From Prevotella sp. (GTDB lineage Bacteria; Bacteroidota; Bacteroidia; Bacteroidales; Bacteroidaceae): a stretch of 48,205 bases of DNA. This document shows, piece after piece, positions 32,023-39,930 of the stretch. The notes under the pieces are model-generated. The model searched no databases and was not told where the DNA came from. It saw only the letters and a program-made list of their open reading frames with translations. Position 1 is the stretch's first letter; the number at the start of each line of letters is the position of its first letter. The position numbers and the translations under genes were made by a program. Location of the stretch: positions 1 to 48,205 of the forward strand of contig JAGAAJ010000001.1 in NCBI GenBank assembly GCA_017615355.1, read 5' to 3'.

Positions 32023-34404
32023 ATGAAAAAGATTCTGACAACGATGCTGATGGCTGCCGCTGTGATGGCTGGTCACGCACAAGACAAGTTGTATGCCGAC
32101 GAGTTCCCGATCGGCGATGTGACATTACTCGATGGTCCGCTGAAGAAGGCACGCGACCTGAACATCGAGACGCTGCTCAAGTATGACGTCGACCGTTTGC
32201 TGGCTCCCTATTTCAAGGAGGCTGGGTTGACGCCAAGGGCGAAGGCCTATCCCAACTGGGACGGGTTGGACGGACACGTGGGCGGTCACTACCTGACGGC
32301 GATGGCCATTAATGCCGCTACGGGTAATGAGGAGTGCCGCAAGCGCATGGAGTATATGATCAGCGAGCTGCAGCTCTGTGCCGATGCCAATGTCAAGAAC
32401 CATCCCGAATGGGGTAGGGGCTACGTGGGCGGTATGCCTAACAGCGAGCGCATCTGGAGCACGTTTAAGAAGGGCGACTTCAGGGTGTACTTCGGCTCGT
32501 GGGCTCCGTTCTATAATCTTCATAAGATGTACGCGGGCCTGCGCGATGCATGGCTCTACTGTGGCAACGAAGATGCCAAGCGGCTCTTCCTTGGCTTCTG
32601 CGACTGGGCCATCGACCTGACGGCTGGCCTCACGGACGAGCAGATGGAGCAGATGCTGGGCAACGAGCATGGCGGCATGAACGAGGTGCTGGCCGATGCC
32701 TATGCCATCACCGGCGATGTTAAGTATATCGACGTAGCACGTCGATTCTCTCACCGCCGACTGCTCACCCCGATGTCGCAGCGTGTGGACAACCTCGACA
32801 ATATGCACGCCAACACGCAGGTGCCGAAGGTGGTGGGCTTCGAGCGTATCAGCGAGCTCTCGGGCGACGAGAGCTATCACGAGGCTGCGAATTTCTTCTG
32901 GGATGTAGTGACGGGTGAGCGTTCACTCGCCTTCGGCGGCAACTCTCGCCGCGAGCATTTCCCCAGCAAGGAGGCCTGCATGGACTTCATCAACGACATC
33001 GACGGCCCCGAGACCTGCAACACCAACAATATGCTGAAGCTGACGGAGGATATGCATCGCCGCAATCCCGAGGCCCGCTATGCCGACTACTATGAGCTGG
33101 CCACCTTCAACCATATCCTCTCCAGTCAGCATCCTGAGCACGGCGGCTATGTGTATTTCACCCCAGCCCGTCCGCGCCATTACCGCAACTACTCGGCTCC
33201 CAACGAGGCCATGTGGTGCTGTGTGGGCACGGGTATGGAGAATCACGGCAAATATGGACAGTTCATCTACACCCATGTGGGCAACGCCCTCTATGTGAAC
33301 CTCTTCGTCAGCTCGGAGCTGAACTGGAAAGAGAAGGGCTTTGTACTTCGTCAAGAAACGACTTTCCCATACGGAGAAACGAGCAAAATTACCATCACTG
33401 GCGGAAAGGGCCAGTTACCTCTGTTGGTGCGCTATCCTGGCTGGGTGAAGCCTGGACAGTTTGAGGTGAAGGTGAATGGCCAGCCCGTCGACATCATCAC
33501 AGGACCGTCGAGCTATGTCACCATCGACCGCAAGTGGAAGAAGGGCGACGTCATTGAGGTCAGCTTCCCCATGCACAACAGCATCAAGTACCTGCCCAAC
33601 GAGCCGCAGTACATCGCCCTGATGCATGGTCCCATCCTGCTGGGCATGAAGACGGGAACGGAGGATATGGCAGGCCTCATAGCCGACGATAGCCGTTTCG
33701 GACAATATGCCGGCGGCAAGAAACTGCCTATCAACGAGGCCCCCATCCTCATCAACGACCACATCGAGGACATCGCCAACCAGCTGACGCCTGTAGCAGG
33801 CAAGCCCCTCCACTTTAAGCTTGAAACAAAAATGGTGAATGGGGCCAATGGGACTAATGAGCTGCAGCCTTTCTTCGAGATTCACGACAGCCGCTATATG
33901 ATGTACTGGCTTGCCCTCTCGGAGCAGAGCTATAAGGGCTATCTCGACGACCTGGCCAAAAAAGAGCAGGAGCGTCAGGAGCTTGAGGCCCGCACCATCG
34001 ACAAGGTACAGCCGGGTGAACAACAACCCGAGACAGACCATAAAATGGAGACAGACCATTCGTATACCGGCAACACGAACGACGTATTCTGGCGCGATGC
34101 CCGCGACGGCCATTACTTCAGCTACCTGATGCAGACTGGCGGCAACACCGAACTGAGTCTCCGCCTGAAGTTCTGGGGCGTAGGCGAGTGGAAGACGCAC
34201 GAGTTTGACATCTTCATCGACGACCAGTTGCTGACAAGCGTCAACAATACAGGCAAGTACCGCATCTCGGAGTTCAAGTACGAGACGTTTGACATCCCTG
34301 CAGAAATGCTTCAGGGCAAGACGCAGGTTCGTGTAAAGTTCGTGGCCAAGCAAGGCAAGCAGATCGGCGAGATCTACGGCGTGCGACTCATTAAGAATAA
34401 ATAA
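32023..34404 (+). CDS. GH127-like beta-L-arabinofuranosidase (DUF1680)
   Basis: Secreted glycoside hydrolase of 793 aa, likely removing beta-L-arabinofuranose from plant arabinan-type side chains. The signal peptide is MKKILTTMLMAAAVMAGHAQ. The catalytic domain is of the DUF1680 type, with metal and nucleophile residues visible: E330-T-C332 in GPETCNTNNMLK and C399-C400 in MWCCVGTGMENHGKYGQFIY. In characterised GH127 enzymes one Glu and three Cys bind zinc and the first of the paired Cys is the nucleophile. The Glu in RREHF (about 311) is a candidate acid/base. GH146 shares these features and cannot be excluded. A C-terminal beta domain (DUF6805-like) covers about 660-793. A short nonamer repeat at 33830-33862 lies in frame, read as NGANGTNE. 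Confidence 0.93.
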   Translation: MKKILTTMLMAAAVMAGHAQDKLYADEFPIGDVTLLDGPLKKARDLNIETLLKYDVDRLLAPYFKEAGLTPRAKAYPNWDGLDGHVGGHYLTAMAINAATGNEECRKRMEYMISELQLCADANVKNHPEWGRGYVGGMPNSERIWSTFKKGDFRVYFGSWAPFYNLHKMYAGLRDAWLYCGNEDAKRLFLGFCDWAIDLTAGLTDEQMEQMLGNEHGGMNEVLADAYAITGDVKYIDVARRFSHRRLLTPMSQRVDNLDNMHANTQVPKVVGFERISELSGDESYHEAANFFWDVVTGERSLAFGGNSRREHFPSKEACMDFINDIDGPETCNTNNMLKLTEDMHRRNPEARYADYYELATFNHILSSQHPEHGGYVYFTPARPRHYRNYSAPNEAMWCCVGTGMENHGKYGQFIYTHVGNALYVNLFVSSELNWKEKGFVLRQETTFPYGETSKITITGGKGQLPLLVRYPGWVKPGQFEVKVNGQPVDIITGPSSYVTIDRKWKKGDVIEVSFPMHNSIKYLPNEPQYIALMHGPILLGMKTGTEDMAGLIADDSRFGQYAGGKKLPINEAPILINDHIEDIANQLTPVAGKPLHFKLETKMVNGANGTNELQPFFEIHDSRYMMYWLALSEQSYKGYLDDLAKKEQERQELEARTIDKVQPGEQQPETDHKMETDHSYTGNTNDVFWRDARDGHYFSYLMQTGGNTELSLRLKFWGVGEWKTHEFDIFIDDQLLTSVNNTGKYRISEFKYETFDIPAEMLQGKTQVRVKFVAKQGKQIGEIYGVRLIKNK
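33830..33862 (+). repeat. Nonamer repeat inside the GH127-like gene
   Basis: ATGGGGCCA and ATGGGACTA lie in tandem (33839-33856) with an ATGAGC tail and a degenerate ATGGTGA before them. They match the units of the array at 47392-47445. They are read in frame as NGANGTNE. Confidence 0.6.
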
Positions 34405-34431
34405 TGAGAAGGATGCCGTGACAGGCAAGTG

Positions 34432-35697
34432 ATGAGAAATCCGCTGCGCCCCATCAACACACCGCTGCTGCCTGTAGCAATCCTGCTGGTAGTGGTGATT
34501 GTCGTCATCAAGGTGATAGGGCCTGACGATCAGCGTGTGCCTGACGGCCAATGGACGGAGGCGGTGGTGGCCTCAGTACCTGCCGACAAGCCGAAGACGC
34601 TGCAGGCCTTCCTGCTGCTCACCGAGACAGGCGAACGCCGCCGCTGCTATATCTGGAAAGACGAGCGCAGTCAGCAACTCAAAGCGGGCGACAACCTCAT
34701 GGTGTGCATCAGCGACGGCCAGTTCGTGCGATGGGATGGCTGGCAGCGAGGCGGCGACGGCTGGAACGACATCAGTCACCTGCAGCGCCTCCGCATCAAG
34801 GCTCTGGTGCTGCGTGAGCATTTGTTGCAGCGCATAAGGATGAATGTAGACGACGACGAGGCACAGGCGCTAATTGCCGCAATGGTGTTGGGCGATAAGA
34901 GTGCGCTGTCGCGTCAGCAGTACGACCGCTTCAACATGACGGGAGCCTCGCATGTGCTGGCGCTGAGCGGCCTGCATCTGAGCATCATCTATCTATTGCT
35001 GACGAGACTGACACTGGGCCGGCGCCGCTCGTGGCTCATACAAATTCTGGTGCTTACGGCCGTCTGGTCTTATGCCTTGCTGACTGGACTGCCCACGAGT
35101 CTCGTCCGTGCCGCCACGATGATTACGGTCTATGGTCTCTTCTCTCTGGGTGGCCGACGGCGGGCATCGCTGAACGTGCTCTGTTTCACCGCTATCATCA
35201 TGCTGCTCTTCGACAGGAGTGCCCTCTTCGACGTGGGTTTCCAGCTGTCGTTCATGGCCATGCTGGGCATCCTGCTGTTTGTGCCCCTGATGGAGTCGTG
35301 GGTGTCGGCACGCTGGATGATGGAGCATCGCATCCTGTCCTGGGTTCTCAGTCTGCTGATGGTGTCGGTAGCGGCACAGATGGGCACAGCGCCCCTCGTG
35401 GCCTATTACTTCGGACGATTCTCCACGTGGTTCCTCGTCACCAACATCATCGTCATCCCACTCACCACTCTCCTACTCTATGCCGCCCTTGCATCGTTCA
35501 TCCTTCCCGTCATCGGCAGCGTGGCTGTGGCCGTTGCCCATGTGATGAACAAGGCTTTAGACACCATGACAACATGGCCACTTGCCAGCGTCGAGGGCCT
35601 TCACCCTTCTGTACTGCAAGTGGCCATGTGCTATGTCGTTGTGGCGGCAGTCTATGTGCTGCTTACATATAGCCGAGCCAGCGCAAGATATCGTTGA
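34432..35697 (+). CDS. comEC: ComEC/Rec2-like membrane protein, short form
   Basis: Polytopic inner-membrane protein carrying the competence (ComEC) domain, which in known systems forms the DNA uptake channel. I start at ATG 34432 (MRNPLRP) rather than the adjacent GTG at 34429. One N-terminal membrane helix is followed by a short OB-like periplasmic part, then the core with MVLGDKSALSRQQYDRFNMTGASHVLALSGLHLSI, a hallmark of ComEC, and about seven further helices. The protein is 421 aa and lacks the C-terminal metallo-beta-lactamase-like domain of longer ComEC proteins; I see no frameshift explaining this. It follows the GH127-like gene by 27 bases. Its last 35 bases overlap the convergent rseP gene. 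Confidence 0.88.
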   Translation: MRNPLRPINTPLLPVAILLVVVIVVIKVIGPDDQRVPDGQWTEAVVASVPADKPKTLQAFLLLTETGERRRCYIWKDERSQQLKAGDNLMVCISDGQFVRWDGWQRGGDGWNDISHLQRLRIKALVLREHLLQRIRMNVDDDEAQALIAAMVLGDKSALSRQQYDRFNMTGASHVLALSGLHLSIIYLLLTRLTLGRRRSWLIQILVLTAVWSYALLTGLPTSLVRAATMITVYGLFSLGGRRRASLNVLCFTAIIMLLFDRSALFDVGFQLSFMAMLGILLFVPLMESWVSARWMMEHRILSWVLSLLMVSVAAQMGTAPLVAYYFGRFSTWFLVTNIIVIPLTTLLLYAALASFILPVIGSVAVAVAHVMNKALDTMTTWPLASVEGLHPSVLQVAMCYVVVAAVYVLLTYSRASARYR

Positions 35698-37153
35698 GGT
35701 TGGCCACCACCATCAAAAGGACGAGGATGCCAAAGCCCACATACTCGGCGCGAATCATGAATTTCTCTGAGGGCTTGCGACCCGTGATCATCTCGTAGAG
35801 CAGGAACAGCACGTGTCCGCCATCCAAGGCTGGGATGGGCAGGATGTTCATGAAGGCGAGGATGATTGAGAGGAAGGCCGTCATCTCCCAGAAGCGGTGC
35901 CAGTCCCACACCTCGGGGAAGAGGCTGCCGATGGCTCCGAAGCCGCCCAATGACTTCGCGCCCTCGCTGGTGAAGACATACTGCATATCGCTGACATAGC
36001 CTGCCAGCTTGTGCCATCCGTAGCCGATGCCGGCAGGGATGCTCTCGAAGAATCCGTACTTAAACGTCGTCGGCTTATACAGCTGCACAGGGAAGAAGCC
36101 CAGCTTCAGGTCGGCAGAGAGCGTGGTGGCGATGGTGTCGTAACGGCAATAGAGGCTGTCGCTCAACGCCTCTTCTGTGGCCACATGGGCAAGGACGACC
36201 TCCACCTGACGCACCTTCATGCTGTCGGCCGGCTTGGCCTCCAATACATCGCGCAGACGGGCAATCTCGTCCTGGAACTGGTTATACGACGTGACGGTCT
36301 TGCCATTGATGCCTACGATAGTGTCGCCAGGCAACATGCCAATCTGCTCCGCAGCACTTCCGGCGATAATGCTATCGGCTACGGCAGGCATCCACACACG
36401 CATGAACATCGGCGTAGCCTTGAACATGTTCAGCAGGTTGAGGTCGACCGATTCAGGGATATTGATGGTGACGGGCTTGCCGTCGCGCAGCACGTTCACC
36501 TGCTTGGCCTTCGACACCTCACGGAACAGGTCGTCATCCCATTTCTTCAGCGGACCGCGGTCGGTGCTGACGAGCACGTCGCCGTCCTGGAAGCCTAGGG
36601 CCTTTGCCTCGTTGTTGAACTCCATGCCGTAGGTCATCTTCTCGACTGGCACGTAGGTCTCACCCCATGTGAAGAGGATCATCGAGTAGATGAACAGGGC
36701 GAGCAGGAAATTCACCAGCACGCCGCCGATCATGATCAACAGGCGCTGCCATGTGGGCTTGGTGCGGAACTCCCAGGGATGCGTCTCCTCCGAGAGCTTC
36801 GTGTTCGTCTCGTCTATCATGCCATCGATGGCACAGTAGCCGCCGAGGGGCAGCCAGCCAAGGCCGTACTCCGTGCCTACATACTCCTTGACGGTCTTCT
36901 TCTCCTTGTTGCCGTCCTTGTCTTCCTCCTCCACTTCCTTCGTGGGCACTACCTCGGGCTTCAGCCTCAACAGCCGGCGCACCCAGTTGTCGTAGGTGCT
37001 GGCGATGTGGAACTTCGGGTTGAAAAACAGATAGAACTTGTTCACCCTGACCTTGAAGATCTTGGCGAAGGTGAAATGGCCCAGCTCATGCAGCAGCACA
37101 AGCAGCGAGATGGCCAGAAGGAATTGTAACAGTCTTATCAGAAAAACTTCCAT
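35663..37153 (-). CDS. rseP: Site-2 zinc metalloprotease RseP
   Basis: Intramembrane M50-family protease, typically cutting membrane-bound anti-sigma factors and leftover signal peptides. The zinc motif HELGH is at residues 22-26 in the first helix; the second conserved motif PIPALDGGH lies near residue 435. Two PDZ-like parts lie between (for example GDVLVSTDRGP and AEQIGMLPGDTIVGINGKTV). It is 496 aa, slightly longer than the E. coli protein because of a charged insertion (EEEDKDGNKEKKTVKEYV) before GWLPLGGY. It is downstream of dxr on the same strand, the usual dxr-rseP pairing in Bacteroidetes. Its 3' end overlaps comEC. Confidence 0.95.
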   Translation of the reverse strand: MEVFLIRLLQFLLAISLLVLLHELGHFTFAKIFKVRVNKFYLFFNPKFHIASTYDNWVRRLLRLKPEVVPTKEVEEEDKDGNKEKKTVKEYVGTEYGLGWLPLGGYCAIDGMIDETNTKLSEETHPWEFRTKPTWQRLLIMIGGVLVNFLLALFIYSMILFTWGETYVPVEKMTYGMEFNNEAKALGFQDGDVLVSTDRGPLKKWDDDLFREVSKAKQVNVLRDGKPVTINIPESVDLNLLNMFKATPMFMRVWMPAVADSIIAGSAAEQIGMLPGDTIVGINGKTVTSYNQFQDEIARLRDVLEAKPADSMKVRQVEVVLAHVATEEALSDSLYCRYDTIATTLSADLKLGFFPVQLYKPTTFKYGFFESIPAGIGYGWHKLAGYVSDMQYVFTSEGAKSLGGFGAIGSLFPEVWDWHRFWEMTAFLSIILAFMNILPIPALDGGHVLFLLYEMITGRKPSEKFMIRAEYVGFGILVLLMVVANLNDILRWLGYM

Positions 37154-37159
37154 TAATTA

Positions 37160-37199
37160 TCGTTATGTCGTTATTACGTTATATCGTTATTACGTTGTT
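37160..37199. repeat. Tandem octamer array between dxr and rseP
   Basis: Five 8-base units (TCGTTATG, TCGTTATT, ACGTTATA, TCGTTATT, ACGTTGTT) fill nearly the entire 52-base gap between dxr and rseP. Confidence 0.75.
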
Positions 37200-37205
37200 T
37201 TGTTG

Positions 37206-38360
37206 TCATCTCAGCAACTCAGAAGCTATCCGCCTTGCCTCGGCATCAGTCTCTACATAGATGTCATAGTCGGGCGTAGCGCTGAAGGTGGCCTTCTGCA
37301 TCGTGGTGGCGATGATATCGGCCATCTGCGGGAACGAGCAGCGGTCTTCGAGGAAAGCGCGGTTGACAATCTCGTTGGCAGCATTGACGATGCAGGGCAT
37401 GTTGCCGCCTTTCTTGATAGCCTCGAAGGCCAAAGCCAGGCAGCGGAACTTTTCCAAGTCAGGCTCGAAAAATTCCAGCGCATGGCTCTCGAAGAGGTTC
37501 AGTTTGTTGCCACTTAGTGGCAACCTACGTGGGAACGACAGCGCATACTGGATGGGCAGGCGCATATCGGGCACGCCCAGCTGGGCCTTCACGCTGCCGT
37601 CGTGGAACTGCACAGCACTATGCACGATGCTCTGTGGATGCACCAGCACCTGTATCTGCTCGGCCTCGACGCCGAAGAGCCACTTGGCCTCAATCACCTC
37701 GAAGCCTTTGTTCATCATCGTAGCCGAGTCGATGGTGATCTTCGCGCCCATGTCCCATGTGGGATGGCGCAGAGCATCGGCCTTCGTCACGGTGGCCAGC
37801 TTCTCGGCAGGCAGCAGGCGGAACGGACCGCCAGAGGCCGTCAGCAAAATCTTTTCTATCGGATTCTCGTCCTCGCCGACCAGGCTCTGGAAGATGGCGG
37901 AGTGCTCGCTGTCGACGGGCAGTATGCTGACGTGATACTGCTGAGCCAGCTGCAGGATGAGGGCGCCGGCCACGACCAGTGTCTCCTTGTTGGCCAGGGC
38001 GATGGCCTTGCGTGCCTTGATGGCGTGTATCGTAGGACTCAAGCCGGCAAAGCCCACCATAGCAGTGAGCACCATATCGATAGGCCCGGCCTCGACAATC
38101 TCGTCTAAAGCCCTTGCACCGGCATACACCTTCACGTCAGGCAGGTCGGCCATCAGGCTCTTCAGCTCGTCGTAGCGCTGTTCGTTGGCTATCACCACAG
38201 CGGCAGGACGGAATTTGTGTGCCTGCTCGGCCAGCAGCTGCACCTTGTTATTGGCCGTGAGGCAATAGACCTCATAGAGGTCGCTGTGCTCCTCAATGAC
38301 CTGCAGGGCCTGCGTGCCGATGCTCCCCGTGGAGCCGAGGATGGCTATCTGTCTTTTCAT
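37206..38360 (-). CDS. dxr: 1-deoxy-D-xylulose 5-phosphate reductoisomerase
   Basis: Second enzyme of the MEP isoprenoid pathway, converting DXP to MEP with NADPH. The start at 38360 (MKRQIAILGSTGSIGTQ) places the nucleotide-binding GSTGSIG at residues 9-15; the longer frame would run into the promoter. Further motifs are ALANKETLVVAG, LPVDSEHSAIFQ, LTASGGPF and the metal-site region HPTWDMGAKITIDSATMMNKG. The length is 384 aa, standard. It is transcribed toward rseP and divergent from mtnN. A perfect 8-base-arm palindrome, GTTGCCACTTAGTGGCAAC (37506-37524), is read as RLPLSGN in a variable loop before the LNLFESHALEFFEPD stretch. Confidence 0.97.
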   Translation of the reverse strand: MKRQIAILGSTGSIGTQALQVIEEHSDLYEVYCLTANNKVQLLAEQAHKFRPAAVVIANEQRYDELKSLMADLPDVKVYAGARALDEIVEAGPIDMVLTAMVGFAGLSPTIHAIKARKAIALANKETLVVAGALILQLAQQYHVSILPVDSEHSAIFQSLVGEDENPIEKILLTASGGPFRLLPAEKLATVTKADALRHPTWDMGAKITIDSATMMNKGFEVIEAKWLFGVEAEQIQVLVHPQSIVHSAVQFHDGSVKAQLGVPDMRLPIQYALSFPRRLPLSGNKLNLFESHALEFFEPDLEKFRCLALAFEAIKKGGNMPCIVNAANEIVNRAFLEDRCSFPQMADIIATTMQKATFSATPDYDIYVETDAEARRIASELLR

Positions 38361-38387
38361 TTTTGTCCTTTTTTCGCAATTTGGGCG

Positions 38388-38447
38388 CAAAAGTACAAAA
38401 TAATAATGAATTACGAATGATGAATGAAGAATTATTTAGTATCTTTG
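38388..38447. promoter_or_regulatory. Divergent promoters for dxr and mtnN
   Basis: TACTTTTG on the minus strand (38388-38395) lies 27 bases before the dxr start, and TATCTTTG on the plus strand (38440-38447) lies 23 bases before the mtnN start. Both fit the TAnnTTTG -7 box; neither has a clear TTTG -33 box. Confidence 0.55.
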
Positions 38448-38470
38448 CACACAAATTATGGAAAAATAAG

Positions 38471-39169
38471 ATGAAAATAGGAATCATTGTAGCAATGGAC
38501 CGCGAGCTGCAGCAGCTGCGCCAGGTTTTCGACAACAGTCAGGTGATAGTAGAGAAATGCGGCATCGGCAAGGTGAACGCCGCCTTGGGTGTGCAGCGTA
38601 TGATCAACGAGCATCGGCCCGATTGCATCATCTCGTCAGGCTGTGCCGGCGGCAACGGCGAGGGTGTGAACATCAAGGATATCGTGGTGAGCCGCGAGGT
38701 GGCCTATCACGATGTCTATTGCGGCAAAGCTGAGGACGGCTCGCTGCAGTACGGACAGATGCAGGGCATGCCAGCCCGTTTCCAGGCCGACCCGTATTTG
38801 CTTCGCAAGAGTGAAGAGCTCACCTCATACTGTTCAAGGGGATTTGCAATCCCCGCACCCCTCACTGTTCAAGGGGATTTGCAATCCCCACACCTCCATC
38901 ATGGCCTCATCGTCACAGGCGACTGGTTCGTCGATTCACGCGAGAAGATGCAGAGCATCGTCGACCTCTTCCCCGAGGCCCTGGCCGTCGATATGGAGTC
39001 GGCAGCCATCGCCCACGCATGTTATGTCAACAAGGTGCCGTTCATCTCCTTCCGCGTCGTCAGCGATGTGCCCCTGCGCGACAGCCATGCCTCGCAGTAT
39101 CACGACTTCTGGAATCAGGTGGCCGCCCAGTCCTTCCAGCTGACACGCACCTTCGTCGAAAGCCTATGA
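38471..39169 (+). CDS. mtnN: 5'-methylthioadenosine/S-adenosylhomocysteine nucleosidase
   Basis: Hydrolyses MTA and SAH to adenine and a ribose derivative, feeding methionine salvage and the activated methyl cycle. The start at 38471 (MKIGIIVAMDRELQQL) gives the catalytic Glu12 of the family. CIISSGCAGG, the substrate-binding VDMESAAIAHAC and the catalytic Asp in VVSDVP are present. Length is 232 aa. Compared with E. coli the region before HHGLIVTGD is about 17 residues longer and is encoded by two copies of a palindrome (38831-38854 and 38866-38889) read in two frames. The stop overlaps the start of the YjjG-like gene (ATGA), so they are translationally coupled. Confidence 0.94.
   Translation: MKIGIIVAMDRELQQLRQVFDNSQVIVEKCGIGKVNAALGVQRMINEHRPDCIISSGCAGGNGEGVNIKDIVVSREVAYHDVYCGKAEDGSLQYGQMQGMPARFQADPYLLRKSEELTSYCSRGFAIPAPLTVQGDLQSPHLHHGLIVTGDWFVDSREKMQSIVDLFPEALAVDMESAAIAHACYVNKVPFISFRVVSDVPLRDSHASQYHDFWNQVAAQSFQLTRTFVESL
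38831..38889. repeat. Tandem palindrome pair inside mtnN (family B)
   Basis: Two identical 24-base copies (38831-38854 and 38866-38889), each TGTTC followed by AAGGGGATTTGCAATCCCC. The core GGGGATT-TGC-AATCCCC is a perfect inverted repeat. The copies are 35 bases apart and so are read in different frames, as CSRGFAIP and VQGDLQSP. Confidence 0.85.
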
Positions 39170-39894
39170 AATACAAAGACCTGTTTATCGACTTCGACGA
39201 TACGCTCTACGACACCCACGGCAATGCGGTCATCGCCCTTCGCGAGACCTTCGAGGCATTCCATCTCGACCGCTGGTTTCCCGATCCGCAAGTCTTCTAC
39301 GATGCTTATTGGGCTGCCAACATCGACCTATGGACACGCTACTCGAAAGGCGAAATCACTCGCGACTACCTGATCGTGGAGCGTTTCAGAAGGCCGCTGA
39401 GCACCTACACTCCCTGTCAGTCATCCCCTCCCTGGGAAGGGCTTGGTGAGGCCTACTGTCTGGAAATGAGCGACCGTTTCCTTGATTTCTGCGCATCGAA
39501 ACCAGGCGTGGTGGAAGGAGCCCACGAGCTGATGGACTACCTGAAGAAGCAGGGCTATCGGATGCACATGACGAGCAACGGCTTCCACGAGGTGCAGTAC
39601 AAGAAACTGGCGGCCTGCGGTCTGCGCGACTATTTCGACACCATCATCCTGAGCGAGGACGCTGGCGTCAACAAACCCTCTCCGCTCTACTTCGACTATG
39701 CCTTTAAAGTGTCGGGAGCCTGTCGTGAGACCACCCTGATGATTGGCGACAACCTGCAGACCGATATCCTCGGTGCCCTCAACGCCGGCATCGATGCCCT
39801 GCTCTTCAACCGCTGGGCCGTCGATGTCAGCGAAAGTCCACAGACCCCCACCTTCGTCATAGATAGTCTGCACGACATCATCAATATTCTTTAA
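39166..39894 (+). CDS. yjjG: YjjG-like HAD phosphatase (5'-nucleotidase)
   Basis: HAD-superfamily phosphatase of the YjjG type, which in E. coli dephosphorylates non-canonical pyrimidine nucleotides. The start at 39166 overlaps the mtnN stop. Motif I is DFDDTLYD (nucleophile Asp9, acid/base Asp11); motif II is HMTSNG; motif III/IV are VNKPSPLYFDYA and MIGDNLQTDILGALNAGI. The length is 242 aa. The cap region between VERFRRPL and MSDRF has the low-complexity TPCQSSPPWEGLGEAYC, which looks longer than in E. coli and coincides with a GC-rich repeat-like sequence (39424-39450). Downstream, a hairpin element at 39931-40005 probably terminates transcription. Confidence 0.88.
   Translation: MKYKDLFIDFDDTLYDTHGNAVIALRETFEAFHLDRWFPDPQVFYDAYWAANIDLWTRYSKGEITRDYLIVERFRRPLSTYTPCQSSPPWEGLGEAYCLEMSDRFLDFCASKPGVVEGAHELMDYLKKQGYRMHMTSNGFHEVQYKKLAACGLRDYFDTIILSEDAGVNKPSPLYFDYAFKVSGACRETTLMIGDNLQTDILGALNAGIDALLFNRWAVDVSESPQTPTFVIDSLHDIINIL
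39424..39450. repeat. GC-rich repeat-like segment in the YjjG-like gene
   Basis: CCCCTCCCTGGGAAGGG followed by CTTGGTGAGG resembles the Bacteroidetes-type CCCTCCC...GGGAGGG elements at 11264-11374 and 26302-26335, in degenerate form. It is read as PPWEGLGE. Confidence 0.55.
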
Positions 39895-39930
39895 AGGCAG
39901 ACCTTCCCAGCGTCATTGTTCCCTTTATTC

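Noticed and set aside
33415-34551. Minus-strand frame of 378 codons opposite the GH127-like gene
   Set aside because: Antisense to an enzyme with its catalytic motifs intact, and no promoter box was seen for it.
34432-35697. Frameshifted or truncated comEC pseudogene
   Set aside because: The frame is continuous, ends at a natural stop, and no remnant of a metallo-beta-lactamase domain is seen downstream; it is a short form rather than a visible truncation.
38831-38889. CRISPR-like direct repeats in mtnN
   Set aside because: Only two units with an 11-base spacer inside an intact gene; better described as a duplicated palindrome.
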